From assembly GCA_913051655.1 (NCBI GenBank), contig CAJXHI010000026.1, forward strand, positions 1 through 35,864: a DNA stretch of 35,864 nt, in the 5' to 3' direction. Below the pieces are notes generated by a model. It was not told the DNA's origin. It saw only the letters and a program-made list of their open reading frames with translations, and made no database searches. Numbering within the stretch: position 1 is the stretch's first letter; the number at the start of each line of letters is the position of its first letter. Position numbers and translations under genes: made by a program. Below, piece by piece: positions 8,260 to 17,103 of the stretch. Origin of the DNA: an uncultured Alphaproteobacteria bacterium (lineage in GTDB: Bacteria; Pseudomonadota; Alphaproteobacteria; Rhodobacterales; Rhodobacteraceae).

Positions 8260-10035
8260 ATGCATGCCTATCGTACGCACACTTGTGTTGAACTGAGTAA
8301 GTCAAACGTTGGCAGTACCGTTCGTTTGTCAGGTTGGGTACATCGTGTACGCGATCATGGTGGCGTTCTTTTTATTGACCTGAGGGACCATTTTGGAATG
8401 ACGCAGGTTATTGCGGATAATGACAGTCCAGTTTTTGATGTCATTGAAACGCTGCGCAGTGAATGGTGTATTCGCATTGACGGCAAAGTGCTTGCTCGTG
8501 ATAAAAGCCTTGTGAACCCCAAATTACCAACTGGTGAAGTTGAGGTGTTTATCCAAGATATTGAAATTCTGGGCAAAGCCGAAGAATTACCTCTGATGGT
8601 CTTTGGTGATCAGGAATACCCAGAAGAAACGCGCCTTAAATATCGTTATCTTGATTTACGTCGGGAAAAGCTTCAGTCTAATATGAAGCTTCGTTCTGAC
8701 GTAGTGGCCTCTATTCGTCGCCGCATGTGGGATCAGAACTTTCGAGAATATCAGACCCCGATCATTACAGCTTCAAGCCCTGAAGGTGCGCGGGATTTTC
8801 TGGTGCCAAGCCGGCTTCATCCAGGTAAATTCTATGCCCTACCCCAGGCACCTCAGCAATTTAAACAGTTGATTATGGTGTCAGGGTTTGACCGTTACTT
8901 CCAGATTGCGCCGTGTTTTCGGGACGAAGACCCACGTGCGGATCGATCTCCGACGGATTTTTACCAATTGGACATGGAAATGTCTTTTGTTACGCAGCAA
9001 GACGTGTTTGATGCAATTCAGCCAGTTCTTGCAGGCATTTTCGAAGAATTTGGCGGTGGGCGCAAAGTCGACATTGATTGGCCACAGATTTCCTATCGTG
9101 ATGCAGTTCAGTGGTACGGGACAGACAAACCAGATCTTCGCAATCCAATCAAAATGCAGACGGTCAGCGATCATTTCCGAGGATCTGGGTTTGCAATATT
9201 TGCCAAATTATTAGAACAAAAGGGTAATGAAATTCGCGCAATTCCGGCACCTAGTGGAGGTAGCCGTAAATTCTGTGACCGCATGAACGCTTTTGCACAA
9301 AAAGAAGGCTTGCCCGGAATGGGGTATATCTTTTGGCGGGATGGCGTAGAGGGTATGGAGGCGGCAGGTCCACTTGCAAAAAACATTGGACCAGAGCGCA
9401 CGGAGGCCCTTCGTGAGCAGCTTGGCCTCGGCGTTGGCGATGCGGCGTTTTTTCTTGGTGGCAAACCCAAAGCTTTTGAAGCTGTCGCAGGGCGTGCGCG
9501 TACCGTGATTGGAGAGGAATTGAAACTGACTGATAGGGATCGTTTCGCCTTTGCTTGGATCGTGGACTTCCCGATTTATGAGCGTGACGAAGAAACCGGT
9601 AAGATTGATTTTGAACATAACCCGTTTTCCATGCCACAAGGCGGTCTTGACGCGTTGAACAGGGACCCACTTCTGGTCACGGGTTATCAATATGATTTAG
9701 CTTGTAACGGATATGAGCTTGTCTCTGGCGCGATCCGAAATCATAGGCCAGAGATTATGTTCAAAGCGTTCGAAATTGCTGGATATGGCGCGGATGAGGT
9801 GCGCAAACGTTTCGGTGGTATGGTCAATGCCTTTCAATATGGTGCGCCACCCCATGGAGGCTGCGCCGCAGGTATTGACCGAATCGTTATGCTTTTAGCA
9901 AACGAAGCTAATATTCGTGAAGTTATAATGTTCCCAATGAACCAACGCGCGGAAGATCTGATGATGGACGCACCAAGCGAACCAATTTCTGACCAACTTA
10001 TGGAATTGAACCTAAGGGTAATTTCGCAGAACTGA
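8260..10035 (+). CDS. aspS: Aspartate--tRNA ligase
   Basis: AspRS charges tRNA-Asp with aspartate in the cytoplasm. The 591-residue size fits the bacterial type with a GAD insertion. Visible parts are the N-terminal anticodon-binding OB fold ([21 protein letters not shown]), class II motif 2 ([19 protein letters not shown]), the insertion domain in the middle, the segment [12 protein letters not shown] and motif 3 ([13 protein letters not shown]). The frame is open to 8104, but ATG 8260 gives the normal N terminus and has a GAAGGAG six bases upstream. Many alphaproteobacterial enzymes of this kind also charge tRNA-Asn; the sequence alone does not settle that here. Confidence 0.97.
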   Translation: MHAYRTHTCVELSKSNVGSTVRLSGWVHRVRDHGGVLFIDLRDHFGMTQVIADNDSPVFDVIETLRSEWCIRIDGKVLARDKSLVNPKLPTGEVEVFIQDIEILGKAEELPLMVFGDQEYPEETRLKYRYLDLRREKLQSNMKLRSDVVASIRRRMWDQNFREYQTPIITASSPEGARDFLVPSRLHPGKFYALPQAPQQFKQLIMVSGFDRYFQIAPCFRDEDPRADRSPTDFYQLDMEMSFVTQQDVFDAIQPVLAGIFEEFGGGRKVDIDWPQISYRDAVQWYGTDKPDLRNPIKMQTVSDHFRGSGFAIFAKLLEQKGNEIRAIPAPSGGSRKFCDRMNAFAQKEGLPGMGYIFWRDGVEGMEAAGPLAKNIGPERTEALREQLGLGVGDAAFFLGGKPKAFEAVAGRARTVIGEELKLTDRDRFAFAWIVDFPIYERDEETGKIDFEHNPFSMPQGGLDALNRDPLLVTGYQYDLACNGYELVSGAIRNHRPEIMFKAFEIAGYGADEVRKRFGGMVNAFQYGAPPHGGCAAGIDRIVMLLANEANIREVIMFPMNQRAEDLMMDAPSEPISDQLMELNLRVISQN

Positions 10036-10136
10036 CCCTGCGGTCTGATTTCGCTGCACAGAGGGCTTTCTTACGTCGTCTCTTTAGCATAGGCTCTATT
10101 TGATCCTTATTTTCTTATCTGTTAGGGGGTTTCGAT

Positions 10137-10847
10137 ATGGTGCAAAGGCCTCTTGGAGAAAGGGTGGAAGGTTGGACACCGCCTGAACGTCCCGGTCCTC
10201 AAAAGATAAATGGGCAATATGTTAAGCTGGAATTACTTTGCGCACAAAAACATGCGGCGGATCTTTTCCAAGCATTTCAAGGACATGATGATGTTTGGGA
10301 TTATATGCCAAGTGGTCCTTTTACATCCTCTGCCCAGTTTTACCGCTGGGTCAGTGAAATGACCAATGCAGACGAGCCGTTATTTTATGCCATAAGGAAT
10401 CTTACCTCTGGAAAATGGGAGGGCCTCGCAAGTTTTTTGCGCATTCAACCAAGCGCGGGTAGTATAGAAGTTGGGTACATCTCATTTTCGCCGGCGCTGC
10501 AACAAACAACGGCGGCCACAGAGGCGATGTTTCTTTTGATGCGCTGGACATTTGAAGCCGGGTACCGCCGTTATGAATGGAAATGTAACGCACTTAATAC
10601 GTCGTCTCGTCGTGCGGCACAAAGACTTGGGTTCAGTTATGAAGGAATTTTTCGGCAGGCAACTGTTGTCAAAGGGCGTAATCGAGATACCGCATGGTTT
10701 GCGATTATCGACAAAGAATGGCCTGCCCTAAAAGAGGCATATGATTTTTGGCTTTCCCCAAAGAATTTTGATCAGTCTGGTCAGCAAAAGGAACGGCTTG
10801 GCAATCTGACTGGATTGGTTAGGGTGGCATCAGATCTGACCCTTTAA
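10137..10847 (+). CDS. GNAT-family N-acetyltransferase (RimJ/RimL type)
   Basis: A 236-residue protein with the layout of RimJ/RimL-like acetyltransferases: an N-terminal substrate part with HDDVWDYMPSGPF, the central strand EVGYISFSPALQ, the acetyl-CoA loop area around QQTTAATEAM and the late motif WKCNALNTSSRRAAQRLGFSYEG, typical of the family. The acceptor could be a protein N terminus, a small molecule or a metabolite and cannot be told from the sequence. An AGGGGG lies 7-13 bases upstream of ATG 10137. It follows aspS after a 100-base gap without a clear terminator. Confidence 0.85.
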   Translation: MVQRPLGERVEGWTPPERPGPQKINGQYVKLELLCAQKHAADLFQAFQGHDDVWDYMPSGPFTSSAQFYRWVSEMTNADEPLFYAIRNLTSGKWEGLASFLRIQPSAGSIEVGYISFSPALQQTTAATEAMFLLMRWTFEAGYRRYEWKCNALNTSSRRAAQRLGFSYEGIFRQATVVKGRNRDTAWFAIIDKEWPALKEAYDFWLSPKNFDQSGQQKERLGNLTGLVRVASDLTL

Positions 10848-11576
10848 ATTGCGCATTTTGTTAAAAAGCGTGATTTCAGATGTGCTAAAAGTTAAGGTTC
10901 TTCGTCCCGTTCCAGTGTGCTTCGCTTTTCTTTGTCACCTGCATTGGAACAAACGCTTTTTAGGAATTGGCTCACATATTTTTTATCTAAAGGTCGTGCA
11001 TTTTCATTTAGAGATCGCAAGATTTTTAGCAGCTCCTTCGCATAGATTGCTAGATTTAACTTCACAATTTCATGTGTGTCTAAAAAGGCCGGTATGTGAC
11101 TTGGCATTTCAAGCCGAAGCTCCGACAGGCTGATAAAGGATTTGGAAAGAATCTACGCTCCCAGGCCTTAAGAAAAAGATGGTGCGGGATCCAGTCATCA
11201 CTGTCCCAAAAACCACGTCGACCAGCGTTGTAATAGTGTTAAATCCGCGTTGAAATCTAAGCCGACCATTTGGTAGTTCTTCTGTGATGACATATTGGGC
11301 CGATAAAGCTTGAGATGCCCAAGGGCAGTTACCAGTGCATCTGCATGATGCAACCTTAGCCCACTGTGCAAGCAAAAGCGTCGCTTAGCATCACAAACCT
11401 ACTTACTGTCTTCGCTGATTAATATTGCTTTACCTAAAAACGGGTTTTGATCCTACGTTGGAGGTCACAGGTTTTAGCGCATTCATATTTTTTATTTGAT
11501 CTCCCTCGACTGTCTTTAAATGCTGCAACATGAGCTATAACGGTACATCAATAGGCGCAATCTTTTGCACTGCGGC
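10848..11576. other. Gene-poor stretch with two tandem unassigned frames (minus strand)
   Basis: No recognisable gene is present. On the minus strand two short frames follow each other: 11375-11109 (88 codons) and 11107-10892 (71 codons), with one base between the stop of the first and the ATG of the second. The second has a protein-like make-up (LDTHEIVKLNLAIYAKELLK). The third minus frame also gives protein-like text around 11200-11140 (DSDDWIPHHLFLKAWERR). This shifting of good sequence from frame to frame suggests one broken gene more than two small ones. I do not recognise the family. 11376-11576 holds nothing I can name. Confidence 0.3.
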
Positions 11577-11605
11577 TTGTCAAATCTGGCGCGCACCGTC
11601 ATAAG
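11577..11605 (+). promoter_or_regulatory. Probable promoter of the methylmalonyl-CoA epimerase gene
   Basis: TTGTCA (11577-11582) and CATAAG (11600-11605) are separated by 17 bases. The start point would fall near 11612, giving a very short leader before the AAAGGAG ribosome site at 11618-11624. Confidence 0.45.
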
Positions 11606-11630
11606 GCAAAAACAGACAAAGGAGATTTCC

Positions 11631-12035
11631 ATGATCGGACGTTTAAACCATGTAGCCATCGCCGTGCCCGATCTTGAACAGGCGGCCGATCAGTATCGCA
11701 ATGCGCTTGGGGCCAAAGTCGGTGCATCGCAGGACGAACCTGAGCACGGTGTCACAGTGATTTTTATAGAGCTGGAAAACACAAAAATCGAATTGCTTTA
11801 CCCCTTTGGTGATAAGAGTCCGATTGCTGGGTTTCTGGAAAAGAATCCATCAGGGGGCATTCATCATATCTGTTACGAAGTCGACGACATTTTTGAAGCA
11901 CGCGATCATTTGAAATCAACAGGGGCGCGCGTCCTTGGAGCTGGAGAACCGAAAATCGGTGCGCACGGAAAACCTGTGTTGTTTCTTCATCCAAAGGACT
12001 TCACAGGCACACTTCTGGAATTGGAACAGGTGTAG
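11631..12035 (+). CDS. mce: Methylmalonyl-CoA epimerase
   Basis: The enzyme interconverts the R and S forms of methylmalonyl-CoA between propionyl-CoA carboxylase and methylmalonyl-CoA mutase, so propionate, odd-chain fats and branched amino acids can enter the TCA cycle. The 134-residue product is a single vicinal-oxygen-chelate unit with paired repeats. The metal ligands typical of the family can be matched to His7 (RLNHVAIAV), His79 (GGIHHICYEV) and Glu130 (TLLELEQ). ATG 11631 gives the usual N terminus and has AAAGGAG six bases upstream; the open frame above it is not needed. The mutase and carboxylase genes are not in the window. A DUF1467 gene follows after five bases. Confidence 0.93.
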   Translation: MIGRLNHVAIAVPDLEQAADQYRNALGAKVGASQDEPEHGVTVIFIELENTKIELLYPFGDKSPIAGFLEKNPSGGIHHICYEVDDIFEARDHLKSTGARVLGAGEPKIGAHGKPVLFLHPKDFTGTLLELEQV

Positions 12036-12040
12036 AGCAG

Positions 12041-12331
12041 ATGTCAATTACCTCTGCTTTGGTCCTCTTTGCCGTCATTTGGTTTATAGTGTTTTTCATC
12101 GCCATCCCGATCCGGCTAGAAACTCAAGGCGACCGAGGCGAAGTTATGCTGGGAACCCATGCTGGGTCTCCAGAGGTGCACAATCTGAGAAAGAAAGCGT
12201 GGATTACCACCTTTGTCACGTTTTTTTTCTGGGCGATTACTTGTGGCATAATTATTTCGGGTGTTGTGACCATGCGCGACATTGATTTTTTCAATCGCAT
12301 AAATTCCTTGCCGGAAGATACCCAAACATAG
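12041..12331 (+). CDS. DUF1467 family small membrane protein
   Basis: A 96-residue protein with two membrane segments, about 5-24 (ALVLFAVIWFIVFFIAIPI) and about 55-76 (FVTFFFWAITCGIIISGVV), joined by a loop containing RLETQGDRGEV and GTHAGSPE. This matches the DUF1467 family as I recall it from alphaproteobacteria. The function is unknown. It starts five bases after the methylmalonyl-CoA epimerase stop, so the two are probably one transcript. It ends ten bases from the convergent nitroreductase gene. Confidence 0.85.
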   Translation: MSITSALVLFAVIWFIVFFIAIPIRLETQGDRGEVMLGTHAGSPEVHNLRKKAWITTFVTFFFWAITCGIIISGVVTMRDIDFFNRINSLPEDTQT

Positions 12332-12341
12332 TTTCGAACAT

Positions 12342-12914
12342 TTAACGCCAAGAAATAATTTCGTTTAAATCAGGCCTTGGCCTTTCAGGCGGCTTTGAGG
12401 TTTCAGTGCCGATGTAAATAAAGCCAGCAACGCGTTCATTATCCTCTAAATCAAGCGCAGAGGTTACAAAAGCTTTGTCATGCGAAACCCAACCGGATAG
12501 CCAATTTGCGCCCCATCCCATGGCAAGTGCCGCGTTTAATAAGGCAAGGCATGCAGCCCCCGCAGAATATGTCTGTTCTATTGCTGGTATTTTTTCAGAT
12601 GGTTTTTGGACTTCGATCACCGCGACTGCGAGAGGCCCATCTAAAAATGGTTTACATGCTTTTGTCACGCCTGCCTCGTCGTAGTTCAAGGCGCGTGCTC
12701 TTTTTTCAGCAACTCGGCTTAGAGATATCAAAGCGTCCTGTCCCAAGACAATAAATCGCCATGGTTCTAATTTCCCATGATCTGGTGTACGCGCGGCTGC
12801 AGACAATATGGTAATTAGCGTTTCTTTGTCTGGCGCGGGTTTCGTCAGTGTTTTTGCCGGACGGGATCGTCGTGTTAGCAAAAAATCCAAGACAGAATCA
12901 TTCTGGTTGCTCAT
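12342..12914 (-). CDS. Nitroreductase family protein (YdjA-like)
   Basis: A 190-residue FMN-dependent oxidoreductase of the small single-domain type. Family marks are LTRRSRPAKTL near the N terminus (phosphate binding of FMN), AARTPDHGKLEPWRF (the YdjA-type PDH..PWRF segment) and the C-terminal part MGWGANWLSGW plus GFIYIGT. The natural substrate is unknown. The frame extends upstream to 13031, into the pip gene, but ATG 12914 has an AGGAG five to six bases upstream and gives the normal family start. It lies 49 bases downstream of pip in the same direction and may share its transcript. Confidence 0.87.
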   Translation of the reverse strand: MSNQNDSVLDFLLTRRSRPAKTLTKPAPDKETLITILSAAARTPDHGKLEPWRFIVLGQDALISLSRVAEKRARALNYDEAGVTKACKPFLDGPLAVAVIEVQKPSEKIPAIEQTYSAGAACLALLNAALAMGWGANWLSGWVSHDKAFVTSALDLEDNERVAGFIYIGTETSKPPERPRPDLNEIISWR

Positions 12915-12963
12915 GTCGTCTCCTGTAGAGTTGTACACCTTTAAATCGAGGTGTGAATTAAAT

Positions 12964-13935
12964 TTAGCTTTCAGCAATTTGGTCCATAATTTTGACAAGT
13001 TCTGCGCTGACGCCAGGCTCTGACATTGCATGCCCAGCCTGACGGATCAGCCTCAGATCAGATTGTGGCCAAGCTTTCGATAAATCCCAAGCACTTTGTG
13101 GGGGACAAATCATGTCGTAACGTCCCTGCACAATGAATCCTGGAATATGGGCGATGCGGTCCATGTTCTGCAGGATATGACCGTCTTTTTCCAAAAACCC
13201 TTTGTGGATGAAATAGTGATTTTCAAGGCGAGCAAAGGTGCGAGAATATTCGCCGGCCGGTTCGCCGCCGTTGCCGTTGGAATAAATAGAGGCCAGTGCA
13301 TTTTCCCACGCCGACCAAATCCGTCCATATTGCATTTCCGTGCGCAAATCGCCGCTAAAGAGCCGTCTGTGATAGGCTTTAATTAGATTACCGCGTTCGT
13401 CTTCTGGGATTTTTTCGACAAAGCGAGCCCATGCATCTGGCCAGAATTGCCCAGCACCGCCACCATAAAACCAACCCAATTCCCGCTGGGTCATCAAAAA
13501 CACACCGCGAAGTACGATATGGGAGACTTGATTGGGATGGGTTTGGGCATAAAGCAATGCAAGCGTTGCGCCCCAGCTGCCACCGAAGACGGCCCAAGTT
13601 TCGATCGATAGATCCTTTCGGATTCTTTCGATATCACTCACCAAATTCCAGGTTGTATTATTTTTGACGCTTGCTAATGGACGCGACCGCCCACAACCTC
13701 TTTGGTCAAACAAAACGATTCGGTATTTTTTTGGATCAAAATAGCGCCGCATCACGGGACTACATCCTCCACCTGGGCCACCATGGAGAACCACTACAGG
13801 GATCCCATCGGGGTTGCCGCACTCTTCCACATAAATTTGGTGGCCGTCCCCAGTTGGCATGATCTGCTGGTTAAACGGATCAATGGGGGGATAAAAATGC
13901 TGCGCTGCGCGTTTTTGACCTGCGAATTTGTCCAT
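12964..13935 (-). CDS. pip: Prolyl iminopeptidase
   Basis: This serine peptidase (alpha/beta hydrolase fold, family S33) removes N-terminal proline from peptides. The 323-residue product has the oxyanion-loop motif HGGPGGG (51-57), DQRGCGRS (77-84), the nucleophile elbow [10 protein letters not shown] (Ser120), the acid in GRYDMICPP (Asp274) and the base in AGHAMSEPG (His302). The start at 13935 fits the family (FYPPIDPF near the N terminus), although only a weak ribosome site is seen. It is divergent from ubiG, with just 49 bases between the start codons, so their promoters must overlap; A/T-rich boxes such as TATACT and TATATT lie there. Confidence 0.94.
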   Translation of the reverse strand: MDKFAGQKRAAQHFYPPIDPFNQQIMPTGDGHQIYVEECGNPDGIPVVVLHGGPGGGCSPVMRRYFDPKKYRIVLFDQRGCGRSRPLASVKNNTTWNLVSDIERIRKDLSIETWAVFGGSWGATLALLYAQTHPNQVSHIVLRGVFLMTQRELGWFYGGGAGQFWPDAWARFVEKIPEDERGNLIKAYHRRLFSGDLRTEMQYGRIWSAWENALASIYSNGNGGEPAGEYSRTFARLENHYFIHKGFLEKDGHILQNMDRIAHIPGFIVQGRYDMICPPQSAWDLSKAWPQSDLRLIRQAGHAMSEPGVSAELVKIMDQIAES

Positions 13936-13984
13936 ATTTGCTCTATACTTTATTTATATTAGGAATGACCAGACGGAGAAGTCT

Positions 13985-14743
13985 ATGCAAGCCACTCAAA
14001 TTTCCGTGGATGCCGCTGAAATCGCAAAATTCGAAGCAATCGCTGCAGAATGGTGGGACCCAAACGGGAAATTCAAACCGTTGCATATGCTTAATCCTTG
14101 CCGGTTGGACTATATTATAAGCCAAATTTGTGCCGAATTTGGGCGAGATCAAAAAGATGGCTTGCCATTTGAAGGCTTGCGCGTCCTCGATATTGGCTGT
14201 GGCGGTGGGTTGTTATGTGAGCCGATGGCACGTTTGGGTGCTGAGGTCGTCGGTGTCGACGCTGCGGCACGTAACATTCCAGTGGCAGAGGCTCATGCCC
14301 GCCAATCGGGACTGACAATAGATTATCGTATCGGCACGGCAGAAGGACTTGTCGCTAAAAATGAAGTGTTTGACATAGTTCTGAATATGGAAGTTGTCGA
14401 GCATGTGGCAGATCCGTTTGCCTATCTCACCGCCTGTCAGAAATTGTTGAGGCCGAGTGGATTGATGGTGTGTTCTACGATCAACAGAAACTCGAAAAGC
14501 TATTTATTTGCCATTTTCGGCGCGGAATATGTAATGCGGTGGCTGCCCAAAGGCACGCATGAATGGTCCAAATTTATCACGCCCGATGAGCTTTATAGGT
14601 TGATTAGCGTTGCGGGCTTGTCACCTGTTGATAAAACCGGTTTTGTGTTCAATCCGCTGACATGGCAATGGAAGTTGTCAGATCGGGATCTGAGCGTGAA
14701 TTACGTTACAGCTTCCGTAAAAGAGGCTCACACGACTGATTAA
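13985..14743 (+). CDS. ubiG: Ubiquinone biosynthesis O-methyltransferase
   Basis: UbiG carries out the two SAM-dependent O-methylations of ubiquinone synthesis. The 252-residue protein shows [19 protein letters not shown], the classic UbiG N terminus, the SAM-binding motif [14 protein letters not shown] (68-80), the acid GVDAA (Asp92), and the later motifs NMEVVEHV and TINRNSKSY. The frame is open to 13928, but ATG 13985 has a CGGAGAAG upstream and gives the normal N terminus. It is convergent with petR; the two stop codons share the TTAA at 14740-14743. Confidence 0.95.
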   Translation: MQATQISVDAAEIAKFEAIAAEWWDPNGKFKPLHMLNPCRLDYIISQICAEFGRDQKDGLPFEGLRVLDIGCGGGLLCEPMARLGAEVVGVDAAARNIPVAEAHARQSGLTIDYRIGTAEGLVAKNEVFDIVLNMEVVEHVADPFAYLTACQKLLRPSGLMVCSTINRNSKSYLFAIFGAEYVMRWLPKGTHEWSKFITPDELYRLISVAGLSPVDKTGFVFNPLTWQWKLSDRDLSVNYVTASVKEAHTTD

Positions 14744-15432
14744 TCGCAGGCCAAAAGGTATCCAGAACCCCGCACGGTTTGCAGATATCTTGGTTCTTTG
14801 GGGTTAGTTTCGATCTTTTTGCGCAGTCTTGTAATTTGAACGTCAATCGCACGGTCCTGCGCATTACCCTCTTCTCGTCCCATTTGGGTGACTAGATCCA
14901 TACGGCTCAGCGGCTGACCAATGTTCTTGGAAAAAATGCGCATAAGCTCTGATTCTGTACTGGTGAGGCGAATTTGCGTTTCTCCTTCCCATAGTTCACC
15001 TTTTTGCAAGATGTATCTTGTTGCCCCCAGAGATAGTATTTTGGGCTTATCTTCTTTGAGTGTTGGTTCAGGAACACGTCGTAGAATTGCATGAATGCGC
15101 AGCAAAAGCTCTTTGGGTTCGAAAGGTTTGGGAAGGTAATCATCAGCCCCCGCCTCAAGTCCTGAAATTCGGTCTTCAACCTCATTTCGCGCGGTCAGCA
15201 AAAGGATAGGCGTATCAATCGTCTCGCGAAGTTCATGTGTCAAAGATAAACCATCCTGTTCCGGCATCATTATGTCGAGTACGATTAGATCGAACGTAAG
15301 GCCTTTTAAAAGGCGTTTTGCATGCGCGGCATCTTGTGCGATGGACACCAAAAAATCATTGCGCATCAGGTATTTTTTCAAAAGTTCCCTGATGCGTTGG
15401 TCATCATCTACAATTAGCAGATGCAAGTCCAT
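14740..15432 (-). CDS. petR: OmpR-family response regulator (PetR-like)
   Basis: A 230-residue DNA-binding response regulator. The receiver domain has the acid pair Asp10/Asp11, the phosphate acceptor Asp53 ([13 protein letters not shown]), Thr80 and Lys102 ([10 protein letters not shown]). The C-terminal half is a winged helix of OmpR type ending in RLRKKIE and TVRGSGYLL. The gene follows a MarR-type gene with an overlapping TAATG, and ilvE is divergent from that pair. I recall this order from Rhodobacter petP-petR and from roseobacters, and base the symbol on it. No histidine kinase gene is nearby, so the partner is unknown. The name is less certain than the family. Confidence 0.85.
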   Translation of the reverse strand: MDLHLLIVDDDQRIRELLKKYLMRNDFLVSIAQDAAHAKRLLKGLTFDLIVLDIMMPEQDGLSLTHELRETIDTPILLLTARNEVEDRISGLEAGADDYLPKPFEPKELLLRIHAILRRVPEPTLKEDKPKILSLGATRYILQKGELWEGETQIRLTSTESELMRIFSKNIGQPLSRMDLVTQMGREEGNAQDRAIDVQITRLRKKIETNPKEPRYLQTVRGSGYLLACD

Positions 15433-15950
15433 TATGCGTTTCCATCGTTTCTAAGGTCTTTATAAAGAAAACGCATGTCTTGATCCATCATCGCTTCGAG
15501 TACCTTGCGAAAACCTGCCACCGCCTCTGGGCCTGCTTGCCGAAAAGCTTTGCGCATACGCTCATGTTGCGCTGTTGAGAGTTGTTTTTCTAAATCCCGA
15601 CCCTGATCGGTGAGGAAAAGATGGCGTTCTCTTCGGTCCTCTTCGCCTACCACACTTTTGACCAGCCCATCTTCGATTAGTTTTCGCAGCACACGGTTGA
15701 GCGATTGTTTTGTGATGCCAAGGATGTTTAGAAGGTTGTTGACCGTTGAACCGGGCGTTACATTGATAAAATGGATTGCTCTGTGGTGAGCCCGGCCATA
15801 GCTGATCTGATCAAGTATTCTATCGGGATCTGCGGTAAATCCGCGATAGGCAAAAAACATAGCCTCTGTGCCTTGGCGTAATTTCTCATCCGTCAGGTAG
15901 AGTAAATTATCCATAGGTCGTCCAAGGGGGCGTGAGGGCGGTGAACTCAT
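15432..15950 (-). CDS. petP: MarR-family transcriptional regulator (PetP-like)
   Basis: A 172-residue MarR-type winged-helix repressor. The DNA-binding part reads VNNLLNILGITKQSLNRVLRKLIEDGLV, followed by a wing containing GEEDRRERHLFLTDQG. The frame has ATGs at 15962 and 15950. The second is preferred because GGAGAA lies just in front of it, while the first has no ribosome site. It overlaps petR by one base (TAATG). A 19-bp inverted repeat in the petP-ilvE gap is a good candidate for its own operator. In Rhodobacter petP and petR lie next to the cytochrome bc1 genes; those genes are absent here. Confidence 0.83.
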   Translation of the reverse strand: MSSPPSRPLGRPMDNLLYLTDEKLRQGTEAMFFAYRGFTADPDRILDQISYGRAHHRAIHFINVTPGSTVNNLLNILGITKQSLNRVLRKLIEDGLVKSVVGEEDRRERHLFLTDQGRDLEKQLSTAQHERMRKAFRQAGPEAVAGFRKVLEAMMDQDMRFLYKDLRNDGNA

Positions 15951-15977
15951 GAGTTTCTCCATTAATAAGCCAAATTC

Positions 15978-16006
15978 ATATTATGTCAGTGTTATTGACA
16001 TTCCAA
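15978..16006 (-). promoter_or_regulatory. Probable petP-petR promoter
   Basis: On the minus strand TTGGAA (16006-16001) and TAATAT (15983-15978) are 17 bases apart, four of six consensus bases each. The spacer is filled almost exactly by the inverted repeat at 15983-16001. Confidence 0.4.
15983..16001. promoter_or_regulatory. Candidate MarR (PetP) operator, inverted repeat ATGTCA-N7-TGACAT
   Basis: A perfect 6-bp inverted repeat with a 7-base centre makes a 19-bp site. It sits between petP and ilvE, fills the spacer of the petP promoter and covers the -35 box of the ilvE promoter. MarR proteins are known to bind palindromes of this size in their own promoter region. That PetP binds this one is inferred. 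Confidence 0.5.
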
Positions 16007-16023
16007 GATTGAAATGATAAAAA
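15995..16023 (+). promoter_or_regulatory. Probable ilvE promoter
   Basis: A perfect TTGACA (15995-16000) and TAAAAA (16018-16023) are 17 bases apart. The A/T-only palindrome AAAATT-ATA-AATTTT (16020-16034) begins in the -10 box. The leader to the ilvE ATG would be about 85 bases and is strongly A/T-rich. Confidence 0.5.
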
Positions 16024-16116
16024 TTATAAATTTTGTGAAATATTATATCCGTTTCGGAAATAATTTTGAAATTTTCGCAAAAGAATGTGTAGTACTTTTT
16101 AAGGAAAGGAAAAATC

Positions 16117-16986
16117 ATGGGCGGTGGATATGATGATCGGGATGGCCAGATTTGGATCGACAGCACACTTGTAGATTGGCGATCTGCTCAGGTGCATGTG
16201 TTGACCCATGCAATGCATTACGCCAGCTCAGTTTTTGAGGGGGAACGTGCCTATGGCGGAAAAATTTTCAAAAGCCGTGAACATTCTGAACGGCTTATCC
16301 AGTCGGGCCGGCTGATTGATTTTGATATTCCATATACAGTTGATGAAATTGAAAAAGCCAAAGTGGACACATTAGCCGCCAACGGGTTGAGCGATGCCTA
16401 TGTTCGTGCACTGGCCTGGCGCGGGGCTGGTGAAGATATGGGCGTCGCTTCTGCACGAAATCCAGTACACCTAGCGGTGGCGGTGTGGTCTTGGGGCAAT
16501 TACTATGGTGATGCAAAGATGAAGGGTGCAAAGCTTGATATTGCGAAATGGCGTCGTCCCGACCCTGCAACAGCTCCATCGCAGGCCAAAGCTGCCGGAC
16601 TTTATATGATTGCGACGATGTCAAAACACGCTGCTGAAGCCAAAGGGTGCAGCGATGCTATGATGTTTGATTATCGTGGGTATATCGCAGAGGCGACTGG
16701 TGCCAATATCTTTTTTGTGAAAGATGGAAAAGTTCACACGCCATTGGCGGATGCGTTTTTGAACGGGTTGACGCGTCAGGCTGTGATAGAAATACTGCAA
16801 GAGAAAGGCATAAAAGTGCATGAACGCCACATACTGCCAGATGAACTTGAAGGTTTTGAACAATGCTGGCTCACCGGTACTGCGGCTGAGGTAACACCCG
16901 TAGGTCAGATTGGTGATTACAATTTCGAAGTCGGCGCGCTGACTCAGGATATCGCTCAAAGCTACGAGACGCTGGTTCGTCGCTAA
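16117..16986 (+). CDS. ilvE: Branched-chain amino acid aminotransferase
   Basis: IlvE is a PLP-dependent (fold type IV) transaminase that makes leucine, isoleucine and valine from their keto acids and also starts their breakdown. The 289-residue product has HAMHYASSVFEGERAY (31-46), the PLP lysine in PSQAKAAGLY (Lys158), DYRGYIAEATGANIFFV and the later GLTRQAVIEIL and TGTAAEVTPV segments, all standard for the family. A strong ribosome site (AAGGAAAGG) lies before the ATG. It is divergent from petP-petR, and the shared control region holds the candidate PetP operator. A terminator-like hairpin follows at 17012-17043. Confidence 0.95.
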   Translation: MGGGYDDRDGQIWIDSTLVDWRSAQVHVLTHAMHYASSVFEGERAYGGKIFKSREHSERLIQSGRLIDFDIPYTVDEIEKAKVDTLAANGLSDAYVRALAWRGAGEDMGVASARNPVHLAVAVWSWGNYYGDAKMKGAKLDIAKWRRPDPATAPSQAKAAGLYMIATMSKHAAEAKGCSDAMMFDYRGYIAEATGANIFFVKDGKVHTPLADAFLNGLTRQAVIEILQEKGIKVHERHILPDELEGFEQCWLTGTAAEVTPVGQIGDYNFEVGALTQDIAQSYETLVRR

Positions 16987-17011
16987 AGCATACTGTCCGG
17001 TAAGTAACAAG

Positions 17012-17043
17012 ACGTGGGGATGCATTTCGCCGCCACGTTTTTT
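17012..17043 (+). terminator. Probable terminator of ilvE
   Basis: ACGTGG (17012-17017) pairs with CCACGT (17033-17038); two more G-C pairs can form after a bulged G. A run of six T follows (17038-17043). The position between the convergent ilvE and secA genes fits. The loop is long, so the strength is uncertain. Confidence 0.5.
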
Positions 17044-17103
17044 CCAGTTTTTCCGATTTGGAAAAGATTAAACTTATTCGATCAATCGTGTTTCTTAGCG
17101 TAT

